From Ectothiorhodospiraceae bacterium (GTDB lineage Bacteria > Pseudomonadota > Gammaproteobacteria > HK1), in assembly GCA_024234875.1 (NCBI GenBank), contig JACKNM010000003.1, positions 302,001 to 366,000 on the forward strand: DNA of 64,000 bases. Reading direction: 5' to 3'. The notes under the pieces were generated by a model. The model did not search any database and was not told the origin of the DNA. It worked only from the letters and a program-made list of their open reading frames with translations. The position numbers were made by a program, and so were the translations under genes. Shown here piece after piece: positions 22,389-31,318 of the stretch (within the stretch, counting starts at the first letter, position 1; the number at the start of each line of letters is the position of its first letter).

Positions 22389-24338
22389 ATGCGAAGCAAG
22401 CGAATCAACTACCTCGTGGTCGGGGTGTTCGTGCTCGCCATGGTGGCGGGCGTGGTGGTCAGCGTGTCGGTGCTCAGCGGCCGCACCGGCCCCACCGACA
22501 CCTACTACACGACCTACCACGATGCGACCGGGCTCAAGTTCGGCAGCCAGGTCCTCTACATGGGATTCCCGGTCGGGCAGGTCGAGGAGATTCGCCCGGA
22601 GGTGGTCGACGGCCGGCTGCGCTTCGCGCTCACGCTGTCGATACGCGAGGACTTCCGGGATTGGCGGATTCCGAACGACAGCGTGGCCGAGATCCGCGCT
22701 GCCGGCCTGCTCGCGGCGATGACCATCGACATCCGCGCCGGCGACAGTGCGCAGAGCCTGCGTCCGGGCGACGTGATCGCCGGTCGTGAGCGGGTCGACG
22801 TGTTCGCCGCCGTCTCCGACACCGCCAACGCGATCCGCGAGGTGACGGACCAGACGGTGCGGCCGCTGCTCGGGCGTCTGAACGAGTCGGTGCAGACGAT
22901 TGGCGATGCGGTCGAGCGCGACGGTGCGCCGCTGCTCGCGAATCTCAACCGGGTGGCCGGCGAGCTGGCGGTGCGCGGCCCGGAGATCATCGAGCAGTTC
23001 CTCGCCACCGCGGTGGAGCTGCGCGGGACGAGCGCCTCGCTGCGCACGCTGCTCAGCGAGGAGAACACCGGCAAGGTCGGCGGCATCGTCGACAACGTGC
23101 TGGAGGCCTCGGTGCAACTCGCCGGACTCGCGGCCGATGCACGCACCCAGCTCCAGAGCCTGGTCGGGCCGCCGGTGGTGGAGCGGGTGCACGGGCTGGT
23201 CGACCGCCTCGAGGCCGCCGCCGGTGACGTCCGCGGTACCACCGCACTGGCGAGGAGCCGGGTCGAGACCCTGCTCTCGGAGGAGAATCTCGCGCGCCTC
23301 GACGCCACGTTGGCGGACCTGCGGGCCACCGCCGCCAATTTGAGCGCCGCCGCCACGACCGGCGATCGTCAGTTGAAGCGCCTGCTCTCCGACGCCAACC
23401 TCGAGCGGGTGGAGGCGGGGCTGGAGGGCGCGCGCCGCGCGGCGGAGCTCGCTCCCGACACCATCAGCGAGCTCCGCGACCGCCTCGGCGTCGTCCTCGG
23501 CGCCGACACCGCGGCGCGAATCGCCGCCACGGTGGGCGCGGCGGAGCGCGCGGCGAACGCCGCGGCGGAGCTCGCGCAGGGACTGAACGCACGTCTCGGC
23601 GCCGCCGGTGAGGACCTGCAGGCGATGCTGGCCGAGGGCCGGCGAGGCGTCACGGCGATGCTCGGCGAGCCGAACCTCGCCCGCATCGACCGCACCCTCG
23701 GCGCGCTCGAGGGCGCGGCGACGAATCTGCGTGACACCGGCGTGCAGGCTCGCGAAGCGCTCGCCCGGGTGCTCTCCGAGGGGAACGTGGCCCAGGTCGA
23801 GACCACGATCACGCGCCTGCGCGAGAGCGCCGAGGGCGCGAGGAGCGTGGTCGAGGAGACGCGCGGCAACCTCTCCGGTCTGCTCGGGCCGGATACCCGC
23901 GGACGGGTCGAGGCAGCGCTCGACAACGTGACCCAGGCCTCACGCGACGTGGCGAACCTGAGTCGGGCGCTCGACGCACGACTGTCCGAGGTGCTGACGC
24001 CGCAGACGACGCGCAAGATCCAGGGTGCGCTCGACAACATCGCCCGCGCCGCGTCGAACATCGCCACCCTCACCCGCGATCTGGGGGCGACGCGCGACGC
24101 CGTCGACCGCGTGCTGGTCGCGCTCGACGCGATGGTGACCGACAATCGCGCCGACATCCGCCGCTCCGTGTCCAGCCTTCGCTTTACTCTGCAGACCGTG
24201 TCGCAGCATATTTCGGCGCTGAGCCAGAACCTCGAGGGCACCAGCCGCAACATGGTCGAGTTCAGTCGACAGATTCGGAACGACCCGAGCGTGCTGCTGC
24301 GTGGGACGGCCGGACAGCCAGCGTCGGGGAGCCCGTGA
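22389..24338 (+). CDS. mlaD: MlaD/MCE-domain protein with a very long helical C-terminus
   Basis: A 649-residue periplasmic lipid-binding protein anchored by one N-terminal helix (about residues 8-29, YLVVGVFVLAMVAGVVVSV). The MCE domain covers about 38-120 (YHDATGLKFGSQVLYMGFPVGQVEEI). The remaining 500 residues are Ala/Leu/Glu/Arg-rich helices, with a recurring L-L-S-E-E/D/G-N-L/V-x-R/Q-V/L/I-x-x-x-L motif (for example near LLSEENLARLDATL, LLSDANLERVEAGL, VLSEGNVAQVETTI). E. coli MlaD has only about 180 residues, so this is the YrbD/Ttg2C-like long type. The tail may make a tube or brush across the periplasm. It lacks cysteine. Confidence 0.92.
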   Translation: MRSKRINYLVVGVFVLAMVAGVVVSVSVLSGRTGPTDTYYTTYHDATGLKFGSQVLYMGFPVGQVEEIRPEVVDGRLRFALTLSIREDFRDWRIPNDSVAEIRAAGLLAAMTIDIRAGDSAQSLRPGDVIAGRERVDVFAAVSDTANAIREVTDQTVRPLLGRLNESVQTIGDAVERDGAPLLANLNRVAGELAVRGPEIIEQFLATAVELRGTSASLRTLLSEENTGKVGGIVDNVLEASVQLAGLAADARTQLQSLVGPPVVERVHGLVDRLEAAAGDVRGTTALARSRVETLLSEENLARLDATLADLRATAANLSAAATTGDRQLKRLLSDANLERVEAGLEGARRAAELAPDTISELRDRLGVVLGADTAARIAATVGAAERAANAAAELAQGLNARLGAAGEDLQAMLAEGRRGVTAMLGEPNLARIDRTLGALEGAATNLRDTGVQAREALARVLSEGNVAQVETTITRLRESAEGARSVVEETRGNLSGLLGPDTRGRVEAALDNVTQASRDVANLSRALDARLSEVLTPQTTRKIQGALDNIARAASNIATLTRDLGATRDAVDRVLVALDAMVTDNRADIRRSVSSLRFTLQTVSQHISALSQNLEGTSRNMVEFSRQIRNDPSVLLRGTAGQPASGSP

Positions 24339-24961
24339 TCGTGCGCTGGACGCGTCGCTCGGCGGTGGTGATGGTGACCGCGCTGTTGGTGGCCGGCTGT
24401 GGCCAGGCGCCGCGACCGCCGGTCGAGCGCTTCTACCGGCTCGACGTCGGGACGGTTGCCGCATCGCGCGAGGCGCCGGCGTCGGGCGTGCTCGAGGTCC
24501 AACGCTTCAGCGCCGATGGCGTCGTCGGCGAGCGCAACCTGGTATCGGCCTCCGGCAACGGCACCACCGAGCTGGTGCAGCTCGACTACCACCTCTGGGC
24601 CGACCCGCCGACCCGCATGCTGCAGGACCTGACGGTCGAGGTGCTGCGTGCGGCGGCGGTGGTCGAGCAGGTGACGACCCCGGAGCTGCGGGTGTCCGCG
24701 GATTACCTGCTCGCGGGAAAGATCCAGCGCCTGGAGCAGGTGCGCACCGAGCCGCCGGGGGTGGTCGCGCGGGTCGAGCTGGTGCTGACACGAGCGGTCG
24801 ATGGTGAGCTGCTCTGGGTCGACACGCTGGAGGCGACACGCCCGGTGAGCGATCTGGCCCCGTCGAGCGCCGCCATCGCCCTCGGCGAGGCGGTGGGCGA
24901 GGTGCTCGGCCGCGCCATCGACCCGCTGGCATCGGCGCTTCGCACCGGAGCCAGGAGATGA
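24335..24961 (+). CDS. ABC-type transport auxiliary lipoprotein (PqiC/LptE-like)
   Basis: A 208-residue lipoprotein with lipobox LLVAGC (Cys at about residue 22). The domain PVERFYRLD near the N-terminus, VLEVQRFSADG and DYHLWADPPTRMLQDLTVEVL are typical of the ABC-type transport auxiliary lipoproteins found with MCE systems (PqiC). It probably docks the MlaD tube at the outer membrane. The GTG start at 24335 overlaps the mlaD stop and the 3' end overlaps the next gene, so it belongs to the mla operon. No soluble MlaC gene is present. Confidence 0.88.
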   Translation: MIVRWTRRSAVVMVTALLVAGCGQAPRPPVERFYRLDVGTVAASREAPASGVLEVQRFSADGVVGERNLVSASGNGTTELVQLDYHLWADPPTRMLQDLTVEVLRAAAVVEQVTTPELRVSADYLLAGKIQRLEQVRTEPPGVVARVELVLTRAVDGELLWVDTLEATRPVSDLAPSSAAIALGEAVGEVLGRAIDPLASALRTGARR

Positions 24962-25299
24962 GCCCGACGGCGAGCCCGGCAACGAGCAAGGCCCGCCGCG
25001 AGCGTGATCCACCCCGCATCTCGATTGCGCTCAACGCCTTCGGCGGCGCCTCGGTGCTGTTCGCGGTGCTGTTTCTCGGTGGCTCGTTCTACATGGGCGA
25101 CGACCTCGCACGCGCGTTCTGCCTCGGCGCCTTCTTCTCCGGGCTGCTCGGCGCCATCTTGCTGTTCGGCTTCGCCAAGGTCATCGACCTGCTCGACGCG
25201 ATCCGCGCCCAGACCGTCGCCCACGAGGCCGAGCTGCCGTTCGAGGCCGAGCCCGAGCGCGCGGCCGGCGCGGATGCCACGCCCGGGCGTTCGGAGTAA
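24958..25299 (+). CDS. Small two-helix membrane protein
   Basis: A 113-residue protein with two membrane helices: LNAFGGASVLFAVLFLGGSF (about 24-43) and LARAFCLGAFFSGLLGAILL (about 50-69). Its N-terminus is polar and its tail acidic. No family was recognised. Overlap with the lipoprotein stop (ATGA at 24958) places it last in the mla operon, suggesting an accessory role there (inference). Confidence 0.7.
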   Translation: MSPTASPATSKARRERDPPRISIALNAFGGASVLFAVLFLGGSFYMGDDLARAFCLGAFFSGLLGAILLFGFAKVIDLLDAIRAQTVAHEAELPFEAEPERAAGADATPGRSE

Positions 25300-25351
25300 A
25301 CTCCCGCGCTCCCGTGCCCGACCGGTGGGCACGCTCGGCTCGTCGCGGAAC

Positions 25352-26431
25352 ATGGTCAGGTCCCTTCTCCTCCTCACCTCCCTGCTCGCTCTCGGCCTCG
25401 GTCTCGCTCCGGCTGCCGGAGCGGCCGACCTCGACGAGGCGCGGACCCTGGCGCGCCGGGGCGACTTCGACGGTGCGTTGACGGCGCTCGACCAGGTCCT
25501 CGCAGCGGAGCCGAACGATCCTCAGGCGCGGTTCCTCCGCGGCGTGGTGCTCGCCGAGACGCGCCGGGTCGACGAGGCGATCGCGGTCTTCACCGGCCTC
25601 ACGCGGGACTATCCCGAGCTGCCCGAGCCGCACAACAACCTGGCGGTCCTCTATGCCGCCGAGGGTGAGTACGACAAGGCGCGCGATGCCCTGCTCGTCG
25701 CCATCAACACCCATCCGAGCTATGCCACCGCCCACGAGAACCTCGGCGACATCTACGCCAAGATGGCCGGGCTCGCCTATGACCGCGCGCTCTCGCTCGA
25801 CACCGCGAACGCGACCGCGAAGTCCAAGCTCGCGCTGATCTCCGAGCTGTTCTCGACCCGTGCGGTGGCCGGTGAGGCGACCATGGTGGCGGCGGCTCCC
25901 GCCGCGAGCCCGGCCTCATCCGCGACGGCGCCGCCAGCGCCCGCGCCGGCGTCGCCGGCGCCACCGGTCGCCGCGACCCCGACTCCGACTCCGACTCCGC
26001 CGCCGATCTCGGCATCGTCGGCCGCCGCCGCGGCCGGCAGTGCGGTGGCCGTGCCGGCGCCGCCCACCGCCGCGCTGGCGCCCGGCGCCGCGGCCGAGGC
26101 GGTGACGCTCGCGGTACGTGACTGGGCCGAGGCCTGGAGCGGCAAGAACGTCGAGGCCTATCTGGCACGCTATGCGTCGGGCTTCCGCCCGCCGAATGGG
26201 ATGAGCCGCGAGGCGTGGGAGCGCCAGCGTCGCCAGCGGCTTTCCGCGCCGGCGTTCATCCGGGTGTCGCTCGACGACGTGCGGGTCGCGACGAGCGGCG
26301 ACGCCGAGGCCACGGTGACGTTCGTGCAAACGTATCGCTCGGACACCTACGGCGACCGGGTTCGAAAGCGCCTGACGATGACCCGCGAACGGGGTGACTG
26401 GAGGATTCTCCGTGAGCAGTCCGATCCCTGA
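25352..26431 (+). CDS. Periplasmic TPR protein with C-terminal NTF2/Cds6-like domain
   Basis: A 359-residue exported protein. A signal peptide covers about residues 1-24 (ends PAAGAA). Residues 25-160 form tetratricopeptide-like helices (PNDPQARFLRGVVLAETRRV, PELPEPHNNLAVLYAAEGEY). Residues about 165-240 are a Pro/Ala/Thr linker with a short Pro-Thr repeat. Residues 245-355 are an NTF2-like fold (VRDWAEAWSGKNVEAYLARY ... TMTRERGDWRILREQ). The same C-terminal domain recurs in the L,D-transpeptidase gene that overlaps its end by 20 bases, so the two probably act together in cell-envelope assembly. Confidence 0.85.
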   Translation: MVRSLLLLTSLLALGLGLAPAAGAADLDEARTLARRGDFDGALTALDQVLAAEPNDPQARFLRGVVLAETRRVDEAIAVFTGLTRDYPELPEPHNNLAVLYAAEGEYDKARDALLVAINTHPSYATAHENLGDIYAKMAGLAYDRALSLDTANATAKSKLALISELFSTRAVAGEATMVAAAPAASPASSATAPPAPAPASPAPPVAATPTPTPTPPPISASSAAAAAGSAVAVPAPPTAALAPGAAAEAVTLAVRDWAEAWSGKNVEAYLARYASGFRPPNGMSREAWERQRRQRLSAPAFIRVSLDDVRVATSGDAEATVTFVQTYRSDTYGDRVRKRLTMTRERGDWRILREQSDP

Positions 26432-27755
26432 GCGGGACGGCGCGCGTCGCGGCGACCGTCAGCACCTCCTGCTCGTCGTCACGGTGCTGGTCGTCTCGGC
26501 GTTGCAGGTCGCGTGGCCCGCGCGCGGCTCGGCGGCGCCGACCATCGCCGCCGGCGGGCCGGCGCTGCCGGCGATCTCGACCGGTCCGGACGACGAGGCG
26601 TTGCTGGTCGAGGCGCTCGAGCAGGTGCGCCGCGGCGACCTCGATCGCGCCCTGCGTGACATCGAGACGCTGGTCGCTCGCAACCCGAAGTTTCGCCTCG
26701 CCCAGCTCGTCTACGGTGACTTGCTGTTGGCCAAGACGCGGCCGATCGGCGGCTTCGGCGCGCAGCTCGCGGACCGCCCGGGTGCGTTGGCCGATCTCCG
26801 CGACGAGGCGCGGGTGCGCTGGCGCAACCGCCTGCGCAGCCTCGATCCGGACTGGCTACCGGCGCCGCTACTGCGGATGTCGGCCAGCCAGCGGCGGGCG
26901 CTGGTCATCGACGTCTCGGAGTCGCGCCTCTACGTGTTCCTGAACACCGCGAGCGGTCCGCGGCTGGAACGCAGTGTCTACGTCTCGACCGGCAAGAATG
27001 GCGCACACAAGGTGCGCGAGGGCGATCAGCGCACCCCGCTCGGGGTCTACTTCCTCACCGGGCGCATCGCGCCGGCGAGCCTGCCCGACTTCTACGGCGC
27101 GGGCGCGTTTCCGGTCAACTACCCGAACGAGTGGGACGTCCGCCAGGGAAGGACGGGGTACGGGATCTGGCTGCACGGTGTTCCGGCCGATACCTACAGT
27201 CGCCCGCCGCGTGCGAGCGATGGCTGCATGGCGCTTCCCAACGAGGACATGAGCGCGCTGTGGACCAGCCTCGACGCCGACAACACCCCGGTGATCATCG
27301 CCGAGCGCATCACCTGGTTGCCGCGGGCGGAGGTCGAGGCGAGGGCGCTCGCCCTGGAGGCGGCCATCGATGGCTGGCGGCGGTCGTGGGAGTCGCGTGC
27401 GGACGGCGAGTACGCGCGGTTCTACGCCAGCGACTTCACCGGCGCCGGCCTCGGGCGCCAGCAGTGGCTCGAGCACAAGCGCAGAGTCAACGCCGGCAAG
27501 CGGTTCATCCGCGTCGCGCTCGACGACCTCAGCGCCTTCGAGTACCCGGGCGAGGACGGCCTGGTGGTGGTGACCTTCGAGCAGTCCTATCGCAGTGACA
27601 ACTTCAGCGAGCGGGCCCGCAAGCGCATGTACTGGCGCGCCGGGCCGCGTGGCGAGGCGACGATCCTGCACGAGGACGCCGCCACGTTGCGCCCCGAGCA
27701 CCTGCGCGGAATTCCCTACTCCGCGCGCTCGGAGATGAGCGCCCTTAGCCGCTGA
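26412..27755 (+). CDS. L,D-transpeptidase (YkuD) with C-terminal NTF2/Cds6-like domain
   Basis: A 447-residue exported enzyme that cross-links peptidoglycan or attaches proteins to it. An N-terminal helix (about 19-35) serves as signal or anchor, a TPR-like helical segment spans 60-105, and the YkuD domain about 162-300. The YkuD catalytic motif runs from H255 (WLHGVPAD) to S269-D270-G271-C272. Residues about 315-425 repeat the NTF2-like domain of the upstream TPR protein (VALDDLSAFEYPGEDG, FEQSYRSDNFSERARKRM). The GTG at 26412 has GGAGG seven bases upstream, inside the previous gene. Family members of this architecture often affect motility or biofilm, but that is not tested here. Confidence 0.92.
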   Translation: MSSPIPERDGARRGDRQHLLLVVTVLVVSALQVAWPARGSAAPTIAAGGPALPAISTGPDDEALLVEALEQVRRGDLDRALRDIETLVARNPKFRLAQLVYGDLLLAKTRPIGGFGAQLADRPGALADLRDEARVRWRNRLRSLDPDWLPAPLLRMSASQRRALVIDVSESRLYVFLNTASGPRLERSVYVSTGKNGAHKVREGDQRTPLGVYFLTGRIAPASLPDFYGAGAFPVNYPNEWDVRQGRTGYGIWLHGVPADTYSRPPRASDGCMALPNEDMSALWTSLDADNTPVIIAERITWLPRAEVEARALALEAAIDGWRRSWESRADGEYARFYASDFTGAGLGRQQWLEHKRRVNAGKRFIRVALDDLSAFEYPGEDGLVVVTFEQSYRSDNFSERARKRMYWRAGPRGEATILHEDAATLRPEHLRGIPYSARSEMSALSR

Positions 27756-27797
27756 GCGAGCGCGCTCGCCGCCGTCGGCGTGGAGGTCCGCCGTGCG

Positions 27798-27815
27798 CGA
27801 GGGAGTCTTCCCTCG
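27798..27815 (-). terminator. Hairpin after ubiA
   Basis: A 7-bp stem (27798-27804 with 27809-27815, four-base loop) lies eight bases beyond the ubiA stop, in the short convergent spacer with the L,D-transpeptidase gene. A second palindrome of 14 bases sits at the transpeptidase stop. Together they may end both transcripts. Confidence 0.55.
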
Positions 27816-27822
27816 GCGCGGT

Positions 27823-28710
27823 TCAGCCGCCCGGAAGCCCGAGCACGATGCCGGCGAAGATCGCCAGCCCGAACCAGTTGTTGTTGAGGAAGGCCCGGAA
27901 GCAGCCGGCGCGGTCACGCTGGCGGATGAGGTGCTGCTGGTAGACGAACAGCGCCGCGCCCGCCACCAGTGCTGCGAAATAGGCCGCGCCGAGGCCGGCG
28001 ACCAGCCCGATCGCGACCAGGCCCGCCATCACCACCACCTGGAAGCCCGCCACCCAGGCGCGGTCGCGCGCGCCGAACAGGATCGCGCTCGACTTCACCC
28101 CGATCCGCAGGTCGTCGTCGCGGTCGACCATCGCATACATCGTGTCGTAGACCAGCGCCCACACGATCGCGACGCCGTAGGTCAGCCACGCGAGCGGCGG
28201 CAGGCCGCCGACCTCCGCCGCGAAGGCCATCGGCACCGCCCAGCCGAAGGCGAGCCCGAGATGGAGCTGGGGCAGATGGGTGAAGCGCTTGTTGAACGGG
28301 TAGGTCATCGCCAGGGCGATGCCCACGAACGACAGCGCGATGGCCAGCGGGTCGAGCAGGCAGACCAGACCGAATGCGAGCGCGGCCAGCGCCACGAACA
28401 CCGCCAGCGCCTCGCGCGAGGTGACCCGCCTCGCCGCCAGCGGTCGGTCGCGGGTGCGCTCGACGTGGGGGTCGAAGTCGCGGTCGGCGAAATCGTTGAT
28501 GACGCAGCCGGCCGAGCGCATCACCAGCACGCCGACGACGAAGACCACGATGTGCAGCAGGCGCGGCGTGCCCTCGGCGGCGAGCCACAACGCCCACAGC
28601 GCCGGCCACAGCAGGAGCAAGCTGCCGATGGGGCGGTCGAGCCGCATCAGCAGGAAGTAGTCGCGGAGTCTCTCGCGCAGCGGTCGCGCGCCGGGGATGG
28701 AGGCGGTCAT
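27823..28710 (-). CDS. ubiA: 4-hydroxybenzoate polyprenyltransferase
   Basis: A 295-residue inner-membrane prenyltransferase of ubiquinone biosynthesis; it joins the polyprenyl chain to 4-hydroxybenzoate. The Asp-rich motifs NDFADRDFD (about residues 71-79) and DTMYAMVDRDDD (about 190-201), which bind Mg-prenyl diphosphate, are intact. About nine membrane helices are visible. The ATG at 28710 is 13 bases from the recG stop, so it closes the yicC-to-ubiA minus-strand series. UbiC (chorismate lyase), often adjacent, is not in the window. Confidence 0.96.
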   Translation of the reverse strand: MTASIPGARPLRERLRDYFLLMRLDRPIGSLLLLWPALWALWLAAEGTPRLLHIVVFVVGVLVMRSAGCVINDFADRDFDPHVERTRDRPLAARRVTSREALAVFVALAALAFGLVCLLDPLAIALSFVGIALAMTYPFNKRFTHLPQLHLGLAFGWAVPMAFAAEVGGLPPLAWLTYGVAIVWALVYDTMYAMVDRDDDLRIGVKSSAILFGARDRAWVAGFQVVVMAGLVAIGLVAGLGAAYFAALVAGAALFVYQQHLIRQRDRAGCFRAFLNNNWFGLAIFAGIVLGLPGG

Positions 28711-28723
28711 GGGCCGGATCCTA

Positions 28724-30856
28724 TCAGGCCCGGGCGTACTCGACGGCCTCGCCGAGCCACCGGCGGATCAGTGGCTCGACCGACGACGGATGCTGCTCGA
28801 GGATCTCGCGTCCGGCGCGCTCGACCATCGCCAACAGCTCGCGGTCGCGGGCCAGGTCGGCGATTCGAAGCTGCAGGACGCCGGTCTGTCGGGTCCCCAG
28901 GACCTCGCCGGGGCCGCGCAGCTCGAGGTCACGCTCCGCGATCAGGAATCCGTCGGTGGTCTCGCGCAGCACGTCGAGCCGGGCACGCGCGTTGCGCGAC
29001 AACGGGCCGTGGAAGAGCATCACGCAGACGCTCTTGCGTGCGCCGCGGCCGACCCGGCCGCGCAGCTGGTGGAGTTGCGAGAGCCCGAGGCGCTCGGCGT
29101 TCTCGATGATCATCAGGCTCGCGTTGGGGACGTCGACGCCCACCTCGATGACCGTGGTGGCGACCAGCAGATGCAGGTCCCCGGCCTTGAAGCGCTGCAT
29201 CACGGTGTCGCGCTCGGCGAGCTTCATGCGGCCGTGGACGAGGCCGACCGCGAGATCGGGCAGGGCCTCGGCGAGGTGATTGGCGGTGTCCTCCGCCGCC
29301 TGCGCCTCGAGGGCATCGGACTCCTCGATCAGCGTGCACACCCAGTAGGCCTGCTGGCCTTCCCGGCACGCCGCGTGCACGCGCTCGACCACCTCGTCGC
29401 GGCGGGTCGATGGCACCACCGCGGTCTCCACCGGGCTGCGTCCGGGCGGGAGCTCGTCGATGACCGAGGTGTCGAGGTCGGCATAGGCGGTCATCGCCAG
29501 TGTCCGCGGGATCGGCGTCGCGGTCATGATGAGCTGGTGCGGGTGCCGGCCGTCGGCGACGCCCTTGCCGCGCAGCGCGAGGCGCTGGTGGACACCGAAT
29601 CGGTGCTGCTCGTCGATGACCACGAGACCGAGCGCGCGGAAGGTCACGTCGTCCTGGAACAGCGCGTGGGTACCCACCACCAGCGCGGTGTCGCCGGACG
29701 CGATGCGGGCGAGCGCGGCGCGCCGCTCGCGGGCACCGAGCTTCCCGGACAGCCAGCCGACCTCGACCTCGAGCGGCTCCAACCAGCCCCGGAAGGTGGT
29801 GAGGTGTTGCTCGGCGAGCAGCTCGGTGGGAGCCATGAGCGCGACCTGGAAGCCGGCCTCGATGGCCTGTAACGCGGCGAGTGCGGCCACCACCGTCTTG
29901 CCGGCGCCGACATCGCCCTGCGCCAGCCGGTGCATCGGGCGATGGTGGCCGAGATCGGCGCCGATCTCCTCGCTCACCCGGCGTTGGGCCGCGGTGAGGC
30001 GGAAGGGAAGGCTCGCCTCGAAGCGCGCGCGAAGCTGGCCGCCGGTGACGAGCTCCGGTGCGCGCTCGTGCTCGTAGCGCGCGCGCAGGCGACGCAGGCT
30101 GAGGTGCTGGGCCAGCAGCTCCTCGAACGCGAGGCGCCGCACCGCGGCGCGGACGCTCGCGGCGCCGCCGTCGCCACCCGTCGCCGCCGGCCGGTGAACC
30201 GCCCACAGCGCGTCGGTGAGTGCCGGCAGGTCGAGTCGGGCGCGGACCGACGCCGGCAGGTGCTCGGTCGGGCCGCGACCGTGGCGCAGGGTGTCCAGGG
30301 CCTCCCCGGTCAGACGCCGCAGCGCCGCCTGGCTGACGCCCTCGGTGGTCGGGTAGATCGGCGTCAGGCGTGCGCTGAGGGGTGGCTCCGCCACCGGGCC
30401 GAGGAGCTTGTACTCGGGATGGACCATCTCCGGGCCCGACGGTCCGCGGCGGATCTCGCCGTAGCAGAAGATCCGCTCACCCCGACGAAAGCCCTCCTGT
30501 TGCGTGCGGTTGAAGTGGAAGAAGCGCAGCAGCAGCGTGCCGCTGCCGTCGGCGACTGCCACCAGCAACGAGCGGCGCCGGCCCATCCGCACCTGGGCCA
30601 GCTCCACCTGACCACAGATCACCGCCTCGTGCCCTGGCTCGGTGGCTCCGATGGGGGTGATGTGGGTGCGGTCCTGATAGCGCAGCGGCAGGTGGAACAG
30701 CAGGTCCTGCACCGTGCGCAGACCGAGGCTCGCCAGCCGCGCCGCCTGCCGCGGGCCGACACCGGGCAGCGTCTCGACGCCACGAGCCTCCGGACCGGGC
30801 GGCGCGGTCGGCGCGGCGCCAGTGACGCGCGCCGGTGGCGAGGGAGCGGGGGCCAC
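28724..30856 (-). CDS. recG: ATP-dependent DNA helicase RecG
   Basis: A 710-residue helicase that regresses stalled replication forks and migrates Holliday junctions. Order: N-terminal wedge OB domain (FHLPLRYQDRTHITPIG ... VLLRFFHFN-type segment), Walker A GDVGAGKT, DEAD-like VIDEQHRFG, TATPIPRT, and a helicase C domain with VGVDVPNASLMII and QLRGRVGRG. The first 25 residues are Pro/Ala-rich. The GTG start at 30856 lies 11 bases after the ridA stop. Length is normal (E. coli 693). Confidence 0.97.
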   Translation of the reverse strand: MAPAPSPPARVTGAAPTAPPGPEARGVETLPGVGPRQAARLASLGLRTVQDLLFHLPLRYQDRTHITPIGATEPGHEAVICGQVELAQVRMGRRRSLLVAVADGSGTLLLRFFHFNRTQQEGFRRGERIFCYGEIRRGPSGPEMVHPEYKLLGPVAEPPLSARLTPIYPTTEGVSQAALRRLTGEALDTLRHGRGPTEHLPASVRARLDLPALTDALWAVHRPAATGGDGGAASVRAAVRRLAFEELLAQHLSLRRLRARYEHERAPELVTGGQLRARFEASLPFRLTAAQRRVSEEIGADLGHHRPMHRLAQGDVGAGKTVVAALAALQAIEAGFQVALMAPTELLAEQHLTTFRGWLEPLEVEVGWLSGKLGARERRAALARIASGDTALVVGTHALFQDDVTFRALGLVVIDEQHRFGVHQRLALRGKGVADGRHPHQLIMTATPIPRTLAMTAYADLDTSVIDELPPGRSPVETAVVPSTRRDEVVERVHAACREGQQAYWVCTLIEESDALEAQAAEDTANHLAEALPDLAVGLVHGRMKLAERDTVMQRFKAGDLHLLVATTVIEVGVDVPNASLMIIENAERLGLSQLHQLRGRVGRGARKSVCVMLFHGPLSRNARARLDVLRETTDGFLIAERDLELRGPGEVLGTRQTGVLQLRIADLARDRELLAMVERAGREILEQHPSSVEPLIRRWLGEAVEYARA

Positions 30857-30867
30857 GGCCGGCGCTC

Positions 30868-31245
30868 CTAGAGCACCATGATCGCCTCGACCTCGACCCG
30901 TGCCCCGCGCGGTAGGGCCGACACCTGCACCGCGGAGCGGGCGGGGTAGGGCGACTCGAACATCGAGGTCATGACCTCGTTCACCACCGGGAAATCGCCG
31001 AGGTCGGTGAGGAACACGGTGAGCTTGACCAGTCGGTCGAGATCGCCGCCCGCCGCGCGCGCGACCGCACGGAGATTCTCGAACACCCGTGTGATCTGCT
31101 CCCGGGTCCCCTCGACCATCTCCATGGTGGCGGGGTCGAGTGGGATCTGGCCGGAGAGGTAGACGGTCTGGCCGGCCTTGATGGCCTGGGAGTAAGTGCC
31201 GATCGCGCTCGGCGCATCGGTGGTGGCGACTGGCTGCTTGCCCAT
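30868..31245 (-). CDS. ridA: RidA family enamine/imine deaminase
   Basis: A 125-residue YjgF/RidA protein. It hydrolyses reactive 2-aminoacrylate-type enamines made by PLP enzymes such as threonine dehydratase. The catalytic Arg is in PYPARSAVQVSALPRGARVEVEA-type context near residue 105, and QIPLDPATMEMVEG and FLTDLGDFPVVNEV are typical. GAGGAG lies seven bases before the ATG. Its place between spoT and recG is the common arrangement in Pseudomonas-like Gammaproteobacteria, where E. coli has trmH. Confidence 0.97.
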   Translation of the reverse strand: MGKQPVATTDAPSAIGTYSQAIKAGQTVYLSGQIPLDPATMEMVEGTREQITRVFENLRAVARAAGGDLDRLVKLTVFLTDLGDFPVVNEVMTSMFESPYPARSAVQVSALPRGARVEVEAIMVL

Positions 31246-31318
31246 CGGGATCTCCTCGCTTCGAGGACGACAGGATGCCGCAGATGGCGGTCGCTTGGAC
31301 AGCCCGCGGCGCTGGCGG

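Noticed and set aside
25970..26000. Short tandem repeat in the TPR protein gene
   Set aside because: It encodes a Pro-Thr linker between domains; low-complexity linkers of this kind are common and need no special explanation.
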